NCBI RefSeq assembly: GCF_002770725.1
Contig: NZ_NQVN01000023.1
Location: forward strand, 16,470 to 80,469
Direction of reading: 5' to 3'
DNA: 64,000 nt
Source of the DNA: Pleomorphomonas carboxyditropha
GTDB taxonomy: Bacteria; Pseudomonadota; Alphaproteobacteria; Rhizobiales; Pleomorphomonadaceae
Notes under the pieces: model-generated
What the model saw: the letters and a program-made list of their open reading frames with translations, nothing else
Database searches by the model: none
What the model was told of the DNA's origin: nothing
Shown: piece after piece, positions 1 through 11,080 of the stretch
Numbering within the stretch: the stretch's first letter is position 1
How the letters are laid out: each line of letters begins with the position of its first letter
Made by a program: the position numbers and the translations under genes

Positions 1-1
1 C

Positions 2-736
2 ATTGCCAACCTGACGCGCCGCGTCGAGCGCCGGGCGCCGGCAGACGGTCCGGTTCGTCTCGCCGGACTGATCCCCATGTCGCGCGGCACCTTCCGGGCC
101 TGCCATGTCGATCCGCGCGATGCCGGGCGTTGCATCAAGGTGATGCTCGACGGCGGCGAGCGGCACCGCCGCGGCATCGTCGATCGCCTGCTGGGGATGC
201 GGGACCGGCACCCGAACCTGCGCGAGTGGGACGAATACCGGCGCCTGCGTGCCCGCGGCGTTCCGCTCGATCGCTATTTCCCGGTGATCCACGGCATCGT
301 CGACACCGATCGCGGCCCCGGCCTGGTGGTCGACCTGCTGCGCGGCTCGGATGGCAGCCCGCCGGTGTCGGTACTGGAGTACATGAACGGCAACCGGCCG
401 GAAGGGCTCGATCCCGAGGCGGTGCTGACCGAGTTTTCCCTGTTCGCGGCGTTCTGCATCAACTACGGCATCTTTGCGTCCTGCGACGAGCCCGGCAACG
501 TCGGCCTGCTGCGCGACGGCGACGGCTACCGGTTCGTCTCCTATGACCTCAAGCTGCGCCGCAACAAGGAATTCATTCCCATTTCGACGCTGCTGCCGGC
601 GGTGCGGCGGCGCAAGGTGGCCCGGCGCTTCGCGGCGACCCTGCGGCATGTCGCCGGCAAGCTCGGCCTCGAATGGCGGCCGGGGCTGGAGCGCCTGCGC
701 GGCCTGGAGCAGCGGCTCGCTCGAACAGCGCTCTAA
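2..736 (+). CDS. YrbL-family protein, 5' end outside window
   Basis: The frame is open to the left edge. The first ATG at 77 would cut the family's N-terminus, because the region that precedes the conserved RCIKVM motif in YrbL (PhoP regulatory network protein) is encoded upstream of it. I therefore treat the gene as 5'-partial. The family resembles a small kinase-like fold. Matching features are a conserved Lys in RCIKVM, then a segment rich in Arg, Tyr and Leu (EWDEYRRL), a TDRGPGLVVDLL block, and a basic C-terminal helix. The biochemical role of YrbL proteins is not established. The next gene is convergent and ends 10 bp away. Family assignment is by pattern memory; the function is unknown. 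Confidence 0.7.
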   Translation: MANLTRRVERRAPADGPVRLAGLIPMSRGTFRACHVDPRDAGRCIKVMLDGGERHRRGIVDRLLGMRDRHPNLREWDEYRRLRARGVPLDRYFPVIHGIVDTDRGPGLVVDLLRGSDGSPPVSVLEYMNGNRPEGLDPEAVLTEFSLFAAFCINYGIFASCDEPGNVGLLRDGDGYRFVSYDLKLRRNKEFIPISTLLPAVRRRKVARRFAATLRHVAGKLGLEWRPGLERLRGLEQRLARTAL

Positions 737-745
737 GGAAAACGC

Positions 746-2068
746 TTATCTGCCGGTGACGCGCCAGATCGTGTTGCCGGCGTCGTCGGCGACCAGCAGG
801 CCGCCGCGCCCGTCCGGCGCAACGCCGACCGGCCGCCCTTTCGCCTCACCCTCGGCGTTGACGAAGCCGGTGAGCACGTCGCGCGGCGCGCCGGCCGGCT
901 TGCCGCCGGCAAAAGGCACGAAGATCACCTTGTAGCCGCTGAGCGGCTTGCGGTTCCACGAGCCGTGCTGGCCGACGAAGGCGCCGGTCCGGTAGGGCCG
1001 GGGCAGGCCGCTGTCGGTGGCGATCGCCAGGCCCAGCGAGGCGGTGTGCGCGCCGAGGGCGTAATCGGGGACGATGGCTTTGGCGACGAGATCGGGCCGC
1101 GGCGGCGTGACGCGGCCGTCGACGTGCTGGCCGAAATAGCTGTAGGGCCAGCCGTAGAAGCCGCCGTCCCGCACCGAGGTCATGTAGTCGGGCACCAGGT
1201 CGCTGCCGAGCTCGTCGCGTTCGTTGACCGCCGTCCACAGCGTAGGGCCGGAAAAGGCGAGGCCGTTGGGGTTTCTGAGGCCGGTGGCGTAGGGGCGATG
1301 GGCGCCGGTCCGGGCATCCACCTGCCAGATCTGCGCCCGGCCGTCCTCGGCGGCCATGCCGTTTTCGCCGACGTTGCTGTTGGAGCCGATGCCGACGTAG
1401 AGGAAGCGGCCATCCGGACTGGCGACGAGGTTCTTGGTCCAGTGATGATTGAGGGGGCCGCCGGGCAGATCGGTCAGCCGGCTGCCCGGATCGGTGATAG
1501 CGGTCTCTCCCCGCCTGTAGGGGTAGCGCATGATGGCGTCGGTGTTGGCGACATAGAGCCGGTCGCCGATCAGCGCCATGCCGTAGGGCGAGTTCAGTCC
1601 CGTCAGGAAGACGCTCCTGAGATCGGCGACGCCGTCGCCGTCGGTGTCGCGCAGCAGGGTGATGCGGTTGGCGCTCGGCCCGCCGGCGCCGGCGCGGGCC
1701 ATGACGCGGCGCATGACGAAGCCGACGAGGCCGGGGCTGTCGTCGGGCTTGGGCGGCGCGGCGCTCTCGGCCACCAGCACGTCGCCGTTGGGCAGCACAT
1801 GGATGTTTCGCGGATGATCGAGCCCGGCGGCGAAGGCGGTGACTTTCAGGCCCGGCGCCGCCGTCGGCGTCTCCCCGGCCGGCCAGCCGACCGCCGGCGC
1901 GATGTTAAGGGTGGGAATGACGCCGGTGACCGGGGCGACGATCCGCGGTGCCGGCCCGACATCGGCGCCGGGCGGCAGGAGAGACTGGTCGCCGCAGCCG
2001 GCGAGCCCAAGCGCCACAAGGAGACATAGCGCCGGCGCGGTGACGCGCTCTGGACCGAAACCACGCAT
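746..2068 (-). CDS. sorbosone dehydrogenase-family lipoprotein (PQQ-type beta-propeller)
   Basis: The product is 440 aa. The N-terminus is a lipoprotein signal with hydrophobic stretch LCLLVALG and lipobox LAGC, so the mature protein should be anchored by a lipid and face the periplasm. The remainder has the repeating blades of a soluble glucose/sorbosone dehydrogenase propeller: [17 protein letters not shown] near residue 90, [18 protein letters not shown] near 160, [10 protein letters not shown] near 260, and [11 protein letters not shown] near 300. Proteins of this family use PQQ to oxidise aldose-type substrates, but the substrate here cannot be read from sequence. A GGGAG ribosome site lies 8 bp before the ATG. 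The gene is transcribed leftward with the peroxidase gene upstream, though a gap of about 95 bp makes an operon uncertain. Confidence 0.85.
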   Translation of the reverse strand: MRGFGPERVTAPALCLLVALGLAGCGDQSLLPPGADVGPAPRIVAPVTGVIPTLNIAPAVGWPAGETPTAAPGLKVTAFAAGLDHPRNIHVLPNGDVLVAESAAPPKPDDSPGLVGFVMRRVMARAGAGGPSANRITLLRDTDGDGVADLRSVFLTGLNSPYGMALIGDRLYVANTDAIMRYPYRRGETAITDPGSRLTDLPGGPLNHHWTKNLVASPDGRFLYVGIGSNSNVGENGMAAEDGRAQIWQVDARTGAHRPYATGLRNPNGLAFSGPTLWTAVNERDELGSDLVPDYMTSVRDGGFYGWPYSYFGQHVDGRVTPPRPDLVAKAIVPDYALGAHTASLGLAIATDSGLPRPYRTGAFVGQHGSWNRKPLSGYKVIFVPFAGGKPAGAPRDVLTGFVNAEGEAKGRPVGVAPDGRGGLLVADDAGNTIWRVTGR

Positions 2069-2164
2069 GCCCAGGCTCCCATTTTTATACGGGAAATCAC
2101 GCTGGGCGCGTTGGCCTGTAGTGTCAAGCCGACTGCAACAGCGCCGGCCGGTCTCTCGACCGCC

Positions 2165-2710
2165 TCAAAGCGCCTTTTCGATCGCCTGGACGATGATGTC
2201 GGCGTCGGGCGCGGTGTCGGGCGAGAAGCGGTCGAGGACGGTGCCGTCGCGGCCGATCAGGAACTTCTCGAAGTTCCACAGCACCTCCGGCGGCTCGGTC
2301 GGCGTGATGCCGTGGCCGGTGAGGGCGGCGCGGAAGTCGCTGCCGGGGAGCGTCCGGGCCTCGGGCTTTTCCGCCGTCAGCGCCTTGTAGAGCGGGTGCT
2401 TGTCCGGACCGGTGACGGCGATCTTGGCGAACATCGGGAAGTCGACGCCGAAGGTGGCCGAGCAGAAGGTGGCGATCTCCTCGTTGGTGCCCGGCTCCTG
2501 ACCGGCGAAATCGTTGGCCGGGAAGCCGAGCACTTCAAAGCCGCGATCCTTGAAGCGGTCGTAGAGCTTGACGAGCACCTCGTATTGCGGCGTCAGGCCG
2601 CACTTGGAGGCGGTGTTGACGACGAGCAGCACCTTGCCGAGCCAGGGCTTCAGCGTGGTGGGCAGGCCGTCGAGCGTGGCGACCGGCAGATCGAACAGGG
2701 CGGCGGTCAT
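2165..2710 (-). CDS. glutathione peroxidase family thiol peroxidase
   Basis: The product is 181 aa, the usual size of bacterial GPx-like peroxidases. The peroxidatic Cys sits near residue 37 in NTASKCGLTPQYE. The Gln-containing block appears as GFPANDFAGQEPGT and the Trp/Asn block as LWNFEKFLI. The common GFPCNQF motif reads GFPANDF here, so its Cys is replaced by Ala and its Gln by Asp. The resolving step may therefore differ from thioredoxin-dependent relatives. The enzyme should reduce hydroperoxides in the cytoplasm. A GGAG site precedes the ATG by 8 bp. The small membrane protein gene lies 15 bp upstream on the same strand, so the two are probably cotranscribed. Confidence 0.9.
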   Translation of the reverse strand: MTAALFDLPVATLDGLPTTLKPWLGKVLLVVNTASKCGLTPQYEVLVKLYDRFKDRGFEVLGFPANDFAGQEPGTNEEIATFCSATFGVDFPMFAKIAVTGPDKHPLYKALTAEKPEARTLPGSDFRAALTGHGITPTEPPEVLWNFEKFLIGRDGTVLDRFSPDTAPDADIIVQAIEKAL

Positions 2711-2725
2711 TGGCGTTTCTCCGGT

Positions 2726-3106
2726 TCAGAAGGGTTTGACGGTCATCAGGCCGTAGATGACGATCAGCGTGACGATCTGGATGGTGACGGCGGTGGCGAG
2801 CGGGCCGCCGGCGCCGATGGCCAGCGCCTTGCGGCCGCGCACGCCGGCGACGCCGTGCAGGGCGATGGCGATAAGGCCGAGCCAGGGAAAGACGAAGGGC
2901 AGCCAGCCGCCCATCCAGACGATGACGAGGCCGGTGATGCCGGAAAGGCCGGTGGTGGCCATGGCGGCGATATAGAACGGCCGCCACAGGCGGGGCGCCG
3001 GCCGGTGCCGCAAGGTCGGCAGCAGGGCGAGGGCCGCCCAGAGCACGGTGGTGAGGCAGGCCAGCATGGCGAGGCCACGATGGGCTTCGGAAAATGCGGT
3101 GTACAT
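2726..3106 (-). CDS. small integral membrane protein, four predicted helices
   Basis: The product is 126 aa and strongly hydrophobic, with four likely membrane segments at about residues 10-29, 44-63, 66-86 and 100-122. No catalytic motif is visible. The ATG at 3106 is preferred over the TTG immediately before it because GGGAG lies 7-8 bp upstream. It sits 15 bp upstream of the glutathione peroxidase gene in the same direction and is divergent from an AraC regulator. This hints at a shared response, but no function can be assigned. I do not recognise a named family. Confidence 0.65.
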   Translation of the reverse strand: MYTAFSEAHRGLAMLACLTTVLWAALALLPTLRHRPAPRLWRPFYIAAMATTGLSGITGLVIVWMGGWLPFVFPWLGLIAIALHGVAGVRGRKALAIGAGGPLATAVTIQIVTLIVIYGLMTVKPF

Positions 3107-3201
3107 CAAGGCTCCCTGGGCTGATATGTGGATTCGCTGCGCGTGAAGAAAGATGGTATCCTATTCACGATGCTGGCGTCTTCGCAAAACGCCGCGCAAA
3201 C

Positions 3202-4023
3202 ATGTACGATCGGCCAAGAATGTGGTGTCTCGACGCGCAGCTTTTCGAACCTTCGCCCTGGCACGGCCATGACGTCTACGAGTTCGTCGTCGTGCTGGCG
3301 CCGGGCGGCATGCTGTCGGCGCGGGACGGCGACTGGCCGCTTCGCACCGGCGACACGCTGCTGGTGCCGCCTGGCCGGGAGCATCGTTTCTTCGTGGAGG
3401 CCGGCGAGTCAATCCGTGTCCGCCTCGTCTGCTTCACGCTGCCGGATGCCAAGGCCTACCTGTCGCCGCAGCTCACCGGCCGGTTGTCGCCGCCCGGCAG
3501 CCGCCCGACGCGGGCCGGCCACGACCACCCCGCGGCGCTGCTCGGGCTGGCGGCCACCATGCGCGAGGGGCTGAATGAGGTCGCCGCCCTCAGCGACTGG
3601 GCGACGCTCGGGTTGATGCTGTCCCGCCACGTCGAGCGGTCGGCGCCGACGCCGGCCGGCGCCTATGGCGCGCGGCTGACGGCGCTGATCGCCTGGCTCG
3701 ACGCGCATCTCGACGAGGCGGTGACGCTGGAGGCGGCGGCAAGCCGGTTCGGCATGTCGCGCAGCCTGCTGTCGCGGGAATTCCGCCGCCATACCGGCCT
3801 CAGCTTCGTCGGCCACTGCAGCCGGCGGCGGCTCGAACGGGCGGCCGAGCTGATGGTGGCGGGCGGCGGCTCGGTGGCCGAGGCGGCGTTCGCCGCCGGC
3901 TTCGCCAACCTCAGCCATTTCCACCGGCAGTTCAAATCGGTCTACGGCATGACGCCGGCCGCCTTCCGCCGCAAGATCCGCGACGACGGCGGGCTGGGCG
4001 GGGCGGTGGAGGAGATCGCTTGA
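3202..4023 (+). CDS. AraC-family transcriptional regulator
   Basis: The product is 273 aa from the ATG at 3202. A longer in-frame start at 3094 would overlap the divergent gene and add an unconserved leader. The N-terminal half is a cupin-type sensing domain (WHGHDVYEFVVVLAPGG, then LVPPGREHRFF). The C-terminal ~100 residues contain the two helix-turn-helix units of AraC proteins, with VTLEAAASRFGMSRSLLSREF and SVAEAAFAAGFANLSHFHRQ, ending in the standard GMTPAAFRRK. It likely senses a small molecule and controls the divergent membrane protein/peroxidase pair. That target is inferred from orientation only. Confidence 0.88.
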   Translation: MYDRPRMWCLDAQLFEPSPWHGHDVYEFVVVLAPGGMLSARDGDWPLRTGDTLLVPPGREHRFFVEAGESIRVRLVCFTLPDAKAYLSPQLTGRLSPPGSRPTRAGHDHPAALLGLAATMREGLNEVAALSDWATLGLMLSRHVERSAPTPAGAYGARLTALIAWLDAHLDEAVTLEAAASRFGMSRSLLSREFRRHTGLSFVGHCSRRRLERAAELMVAGGGSVAEAAFAAGFANLSHFHRQFKSVYGMTPAAFRRKIRDDGGLGGAVEEIA

Positions 4024-4088
4024 CGATATGGCGCCTGCGCCGGCGGGGCGATGAGGGTGGTAAATCGGGTGCCCTTGTTCCTGGGGGA

Positions 4089-4440
4089 GCCCTATATCGG
4101 CGTTGCGCTCGGTCCTGCCCGAGGTCCTGCGCCTTCGCGCAGGATGACAGTATTATAACATTGATTTACTTGTATAATTTCGCCGTAACGCGCGAAGCGG
4201 GTCCATCTTGGGCCGAAATGGGCGCCTGATATCCACCGCTTGCCCCATCCTGCCCGAGATCCTGCGCCTTCGCGCAGGATGACAATATTATATATCCACC
4301 GCTCGCTCCGTTCTGCCTAAGGTCCTGCGCCTGCACGGATGACGATCTATATATATGTTTCCCATATATAAATCTGTCATCCTGCGCGCAGGCGCAGGAC
4401 CTCGGGCCGGATGAGGCGAGGGGGCGATATAGGTCTCCCG
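4089..4440. repeat. cluster of four palindromic-element arms
   Basis: Three left arms and one right arm of the window-wide palindromic family lie in the gap before dnaG. Each arm carries the conserved block CTGCCCGAGGT next to a small hairpin. Hairpins are at 4125-4144 and 4260-4279, with a degraded one at 4323-4340 and an inverted one at 4380-4399. The outer boundary GGAGCCCTATATCGG is seen at the left edge. A/T-rich runs (TATATATA) form the centre. The extra left arms suggest nested or partial insertion of several copies. Confidence 0.85.
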
Positions 4441-4500
4441 CGTCCGGATAGGCGCGTCGGCTTTCGCTGAGCTTTGCAATGCGGCCCCGGCAATGAGTAT

Positions 4501-6492
4501 ATGTCGGGCATGCGTTTCGAACCGTCCCTTCTCGACCAGATCCGGGCCCGGCTGCCGATCAGCCAGGTGGTGGGGCGGCGCGTCACCTTCGACAAGCGCA
4601 AGAGCCAGCCGGCGCGCGGTGATTTCTGGGCCTGCTGCCCGTTTCATAAGGAGAAGACGTCGTCCTTCCACTGCGACGACCGGCGCGGCATCTACCATTG
4701 CTTCGGTTGCGGGGCGACAGGCGATCATTTCAAGTTCCTGACCGAGACCGAGGGGCTGACCTTCCCGGAGGCCGTCGAGCGGCTGGCCGAGGAGGCCGGC
4801 GTGCCGCTGCCGAAGGCCGATCCGCGCGACCGCGAGCGCGAGGCGGTGCGCGTCGATCTGGCCGGCGCCTGCGAGCTGGCGGCCAAGTTCTTCGAGCAGA
4901 AGCTCAGATCGCCCGAGGGCAAGCCGGCCCGCGACTACATGCTGAAGCGCGGCATCCTGGAAAAGACCTCCATCGAATTCCGCTTCGGCTATGCGCCTGA
5001 CGAGCGCGACGCCCTGAAGCGCCATCTGATCCAGAACGGCGTCAAGGAGGAGACGGGCGTCGCCGCCGGCCTCTTGATCAAGCCGGAGGACGGCCGATCC
5101 TCCTACGACCGCTTCCGCGGCCGGCTGATGATCCCCATCCACGACGAGCGCGGCCGCGTCGTCGCCTTCGGCGGCCGGACGCTCGATCCCGAGGGACAGC
5201 CGAAATACCTCAATTCGCCGGAGACGCCGCTGTTCCACAAGGGGACGATGCTGTTCAACGTCCACCGGGCGCGCGAGGCGGCGCACAAGTCGGGGACGAT
5301 CATCGTCACCGAGGGCTATATGGATGCCATCTCGGTCTATCAGGCCGGCATCCGCAACGTCACCGCCGCCCTCGGCACCGCCTTCACCGAGGACCATATC
5401 GCCCGCCTGTGGCGCTTCGCCGCCGAGCCGGTGATCTGCTTCGACGGCGACAAGGCCGGCGTGTCGGCCGCCCACCGGGCGATCGACCGCATCCTGCCGG
5501 CGCTGAGGAGCGGCTACTCCTTCAACTTCTGCTTCCTGCCGGGCGGCCAGGACCCCGACGATATCGTGCGCTCGGGCGGCGCCGACGCCTTCCTCGCCGA
5601 GGTGGCGAAGGCCCGGCCCTTGTCGGAAGTGCTGTGGGACCGCGAGGCGGCCGACGCCCGCGTCGACACGCCCGAGCGCAAGGCGGCGCTGGAAGCGCGC
5701 ATCGACGAACTGGTCCGCCAGATCAAGGACGAGCGGGTGGCGCGGCGCTATCGCCTTGCGCTGCGCGTCAACATGTCCGAGCTGTTCTGGACGCATGACC
5801 GGCGCGGCCGGGGCGAAGGTCGGGGAGAGGGGAGAGGCGAGTTTCGCGGCGGCGAGCGGCGCGAGGGGCAGGGCCTAGCCGTCGCCGCCGAGATGCGGCC
5901 GCCCAGCGAGCCGGATCTCGCCAGCATCGAGCGGGTGCTGCTCGGCCTCGCCGTCGAATATCCCGATCTCTACGAAGCCAACATGGAGCGCCTCGCCCGG
6001 CTGGATTTCCACGTGGCGGCGCTGGAGGATTTCAAGCAGGCGCTCTACCGCATCGCCGTCGACTTCGACGCGGATTCGGTCACCGACTTCTACGAGGGGC
6101 TCGACGCCCGCTTCTACTTCGTGCTCAACGAGGTGCACGGCGACGAGATGAAGCGCGAGGACGGCGTCAGCATCGGCCGCGGCCACAAGCTGAGGGAGCG
6201 GCTGCCGATCCTGCGCTTCCATCCGCCGGAGAGCTTCGTCGAGACCTGCCTCGACCTGCTCATCGAGCGGCTGTGCCTCCGGGCGCTCGCCGCCGACATC
6301 GAGCGCGACATGAAGACGGTGACGGCCGAGACCGACGAGAGCTTCACCGCCTACATCTACGAGCTGACGCGCGACCTCAACCGCCGCCGCGAGGAGCTGA
6401 TCCGCCGCGAGCAGGAACTCGCCGAGGAAGCGAAGGCCATCCGCGACGCGACCACGGGCGGGGCGTCGTCGCAGCCGGCGCTGTGGAAGTGA
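4501..6492 (+). CDS. dnaG: DNA primase DnaG
   Basis: The product is 663 aa. It synthesises RNA primers for lagging-strand replication. The N-terminal zinc-binding domain is visible as C46-P-F-H49 with C67-F-G-C70. The TOPRIM catalytic core follows, with the acidic motif EGYMD near 275 and FDGDKAG near 320. The C-terminal third should bind the DnaB helicase. Between core and C-terminal domain lies a Gly/Arg/Glu-rich linker (bases about 5806-5875). Alphaproteobacterial DnaG proteins begin MRF..S, so the second ATG at 4510 is also plausible. Neither start has a strong ribosome site. rpoD follows about 550 bp downstream on the same strand, the usual macromolecular-synthesis arrangement. Confidence 0.97.
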   Translation: MSGMRFEPSLLDQIRARLPISQVVGRRVTFDKRKSQPARGDFWACCPFHKEKTSSFHCDDRRGIYHCFGCGATGDHFKFLTETEGLTFPEAVERLAEEAGVPLPKADPRDREREAVRVDLAGACELAAKFFEQKLRSPEGKPARDYMLKRGILEKTSIEFRFGYAPDERDALKRHLIQNGVKEETGVAAGLLIKPEDGRSSYDRFRGRLMIPIHDERGRVVAFGGRTLDPEGQPKYLNSPETPLFHKGTMLFNVHRAREAAHKSGTIIVTEGYMDAISVYQAGIRNVTAALGTAFTEDHIARLWRFAAEPVICFDGDKAGVSAAHRAIDRILPALRSGYSFNFCFLPGGQDPDDIVRSGGADAFLAEVAKARPLSEVLWDREAADARVDTPERKAALEARIDELVRQIKDERVARRYRLALRVNMSELFWTHDRRGRGEGRGEGRGEFRGGERREGQGLAVAAEMRPPSEPDLASIERVLLGLAVEYPDLYEANMERLARLDFHVAALEDFKQALYRIAVDFDADSVTDFYEGLDARFYFVLNEVHGDEMKREDGVSIGRGHKLRERLPILRFHPPESFVETCLDLLIERLCLRALAADIERDMKTVTAETDESFTAYIYELTRDLNRRREELIRREQELAEEAKAIRDATTGGASSQPALWK

Positions 6493-6516
6493 GACGCTGA
6501 GGTGTCACCGCCTCGG

Positions 6517-6687
6517 GAGCCCTATATCGGCGTTGCGCCTTATTCTCCCCGAGGTCCTGCGCCTGCGCGCAGGATGACAGATTTATATAATCGAAACATA
6601 TAGATAGCCTATCCATCGGATGTCATCCTGCGCGAAGGCGCAGGACCTCGGGCCGAAAGGGGGCACGGGGCGGCTATTGGGCTCCGA
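6517..6687. repeat. complete palindromic MITE-like element
   Basis: This is one of the cleanest copies, at about 170 bp. The left end is GGGAGCCCTATATCGGCG and the right end is a degenerate inverse (GCTATTGGGCTCC). Left inner hairpin is at 6555-6574 and right inner hairpin at 6626-6645, both with the TCCTGCG/CGCAGGA stem. An A/T-rich centre separates them. It sits between dnaG and rpoD and contains no gene. Confidence 0.85.
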
Positions 6688-7043
6688 AAGAACAGCGGGG
6701 CGCTGCCCATGATCCAGCCGGGCGAGGTTCTTAGGCGATTTATCGATGCGGCGCGTCCGAATCGTTCCGATTCACGAGATTCTCTGCCGAATCACCCTTG
6801 CGGAATCCGTTTGCGCCGCTAAATACACCTTTCCGGGGATTTTCGGCGGGTCGGCAGCGGCCCGCCTGTTTGGCTATGGTCTCAGCGGTGCCGGACGTTT
6901 TCAGCAACGTCAGGGTTAAGTTGGGCTTAAGGCCTCGCCCGTATTGGTAGCGCGAGCCGCTGTCGGGACCTTTTCGTCTCGTGGCGAGTTGAGCGATGAG
7001 AGACGCGCGGCGTGACGGCGCCCGGCGGACGGCGGAGATGACT
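6688..7043 (+). promoter_or_regulatory. rpoD upstream region without a gene
   Basis: No credible coding frame is present over this 356-bp stretch. It should contain the rpoD promoter. A possible weak promoter is TTGCGG at 6798-6803 with TAAATA at 6820-6825 (16-bp spacing), but the match is modest and would leave a leader of about 215 nt. No riboswitch or strong hairpin was recognised. Confidence 0.3.
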
Positions 7044-9071
<2,028 letters not shown>

Positions 9072-9095
9072 GGAAGCGGGCAGGCAGAACAAAAG

Positions 9096-9125
9096 ACGGC
9101 GGGTCCGCAAGGCCCGCCGTTTTCG
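9096..9125 (+). terminator. rho-independent terminator after rpoD
   Basis: The stem ACGGCGGG (9096-9103) pairs with CCCGCCGT (9113-9120) around a nine-base loop and is followed by TTTTCGTTT. It stands 25 bp past the rpoD stop and also lies at the end of the convergent MFS gene, so it may work in both directions. Confidence 0.8.
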
Positions 9126-9143
9126 TTTGTCGCGCGTAACGCC

Positions 9144-10331
9144 CTATGGGGTCGCGGCGACGGCCGGTCGCTTCTGTCCGTCCAGCGCCGACGACAGCAC
9201 GGCGGCGAGCAGGACGAAGCCGAGCACCACCAGCATGGCGCTGCGAAGGCCGAGGGTATCGCCGAGGAAGCCCAGCATCGGCGGCCCCACCAGGAAGGCC
9301 ACGTAGCCGACGATTGCGACGATCTTGACGCGGGCGTCGGAATTCTCGCCGGAATCGCCGGCCGCCGACAGGGCGACGGGGAAGCCGAGCGAGGCGCCGA
9401 TGCCCCAGAGCACCACGGCAAGGCCGGCAACCCACGAGTTGTCGACGAAGATCACCAGCCCGAGGCCGATGGCGCCGGCGATGGCGCTGCCGCGCATCAC
9501 CGCCTTGCGGCCCCACTTGCGCAAGGGGATGCCACCGCCGAACCGGCCGACGGTCATCGCCAGCGCGAAGCCGAGATAGACCAGCGTGCCCTGCGTCGGG
9601 TCGAGGCCATGCTCGTCGACCATCAGGAGAGGCAGCCAGTCGTTGGCGGCGCCTTCGGCGAAGGCCATGCCGAGCACGATCAGGCCGATGAACAGCACCG
9701 TCCTGTCGCGATAGAGGCCGGTCGTCCCCTTCGGGCCCTCGGCTCCGGCGGGCGCGTGGCGGCCGAGGTCGGGCGACAGCCTGGCGATGAAGAAGAACAC
9801 CAGCGGAAAGCAGATCACCGACACCAGCGCCATGTGCCAGGCGACGGGGAATTCGATCGCCGTCAGGCCGATGCCGATGGAGGCGCCGACGACGGTGCCG
9901 AGGCTGAAGCAGCCGTGCAGGGCGTGGAGAACCGGTTGCCTGATGACGGCCTCGACGTCGGCTCCCTCGATATTGATGGCGATTTCCGACAGGCCGGCGC
10001 CGACGCCGAACAGGAACAGGCCGAAGGACACGACGACCGCCACCGACACCACGAAACCGATGGAGACGAACAGCAGCGCCGAGGAGATAAGCAGCATGCC
10101 GACCAGGGCCATGGTCCTGGTGCCGAAGCGGCTGACGGCGCCGCCGGCCAGCAGAATGCCGACCATCGAGCCGAGCGACAGGCCGAAGATGATCATGCCC
10201 ATCTCGGCGATCGATGCGCCGAGGCCGTCGCGGATGGCCGGGGTGCGGGTCACCCACGAAGCCATCGCCAGGCCGGTCAGAAAGAAAAAGACGTAGAGAG
10301 CGAGGCGGCGTTGCCCAACCCGGGAAGCCAT
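9144..10331 (-). CDS. MFS transporter (YbjJ-like)
   Basis: The product is 395 aa with about twelve hydrophobic segments, as expected for the major facilitator superfamily. The loop between helices 2 and 3 reads [12 protein letters not shown], a degenerate form of the MFS signature, and the mid-protein loop [13 protein letters not shown] repeats it. The protein should be an inner-membrane, proton-coupled exporter; the substrate is unknown. The start at 10331 is chosen because AGGA lies 7 bp upstream, whereas the ATG at 10361 has no site. It is divergent from a TetR gene across a near-perfect 32-bp operator, so repression by that protein is likely. Confidence 0.88.
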   Translation of the reverse strand: MASRVGQRRLALYVFFFLTGLAMASWVTRTPAIRDGLGASIAEMGMIIFGLSLGSMVGILLAGGAVSRFGTRTMALVGMLLISSALLFVSIGFVVSVAVVVSFGLFLFGVGAGLSEIAINIEGADVEAVIRQPVLHALHGCFSLGTVVGASIGIGLTAIEFPVAWHMALVSVICFPLVFFFIARLSPDLGRHAPAGAEGPKGTTGLYRDRTVLFIGLIVLGMAFAEGAANDWLPLLMVDEHGLDPTQGTLVYLGFALAMTVGRFGGGIPLRKWGRKAVMRGSAIAGAIGLGLVIFVDNSWVAGLAVVLWGIGASLGFPVALSAAGDSGENSDARVKIVAIVGYVAFLVGPPMLGFLGDTLGLRSAMLVVLGFVLLAAVLSSALDGQKRPAVAATP

Positions 10332-10367
10332 CTTAGTGTCCTGGGACGCGAGGACCCCCATCGGGGG

Positions 10368-10399
10368 GAGACGATGTGTACATCCTTACATATCGTCTC
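10368..10399. promoter_or_regulatory. inverted-repeat operator between MFS and tetR
   Basis: GAGACGATgTGTA (10368-10380) is repeated inverted as TACAtATCGTCTC (10387-10399), 12 of 13 positions symmetric, with a 6-bp centre. Size and position between divergent genes are typical of a TetR dimer site that would regulate both directions. Confidence 0.75.
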
Positions 10400-10431
10400 C
10401 GGGACTGTAAACATCGGGCTGGGAACGGCGC

Positions 10432-10998
10432 ATGAAGCAACCGTCAAGGCGGAGATACGACCCGGACCGCCGGAACCGGATCATCGAGGCCGCGCTCGAC
10501 GTGATCGAAATCCACGGCATCGCCGGCGCCACCCATCGCCGGATCGCCGACGCGGCCGACGTGCCGCTCGGCTCGATGTCGTATCATTTCAATGGTTTGG
10601 AGGAGGTGTTCGTCGCCGCCTTCAGCCTGCTTGCCGAGACCGTTTCGGCCAAGTTCGTGGAATTGCTGGACGCCGCCAAGACGAAGGACGAGGCGAGGGA
10701 GGCGGTGGTCGAGCTGATCTGCGGCAACGTCTGGGCCACGGAGCGGAACATGCGGCTGAGCTACGAGCTCTACGCCTATTCGATGCGCAACGAGGCCATA
10801 CGGGCGGTGTTCGTCGACTGGATGGCGCGCAGCCGGCGGGCGCTCGAACGGCATTTCAGCAGCCGCACCGCCGACGCGCTCGACACCATCATCGAAGGGG
10901 CGACCATCCACAACACCGCCCAGCCCGATACCGTGACGCGGGAGGTGGTTCGCTGGATGGTGCTGAGCCTGACGCGGGAAGAGTACGATATCGGCTGA
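10432..10998 (+). CDS. TetR/AcrR-family repressor
   Basis: The product is 188 aa. The N-terminal helix-turn-helix is clear: RIIEAALDVIEIHGIAGATH, then RRIADAADVPLGSMSYHF. The remainder is an all-helical ligand-binding domain with no recognised ligand motif. It is divergent from the MFS transporter, and the inverted repeat at 10368-10399 is the obvious binding site. The common logic is that an exported compound relieves repression of its exporter. Ligand unknown. Confidence 0.9.
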   Translation: MKQPSRRRYDPDRRNRIIEAALDVIEIHGIAGATHRRIADAADVPLGSMSYHFNGLEEVFVAAFSLLAETVSAKFVELLDAAKTKDEAREAVVELICGNVWATERNMRLSYELYAYSMRNEAIRAVFVDWMARSRRALERHFSSRTADALDTIIEGATIHNTAQPDTVTREVVRWMVLSLTREEYDIG

Positions 10999-11080
10999 AT
11001 GGGGAACGTCGCTTCTTTCCAGGTAGCCTTCGCCGAAGTCGGCGGAAGACAAATTCCGGCGGACCGCTTAGGCTTGGGGC

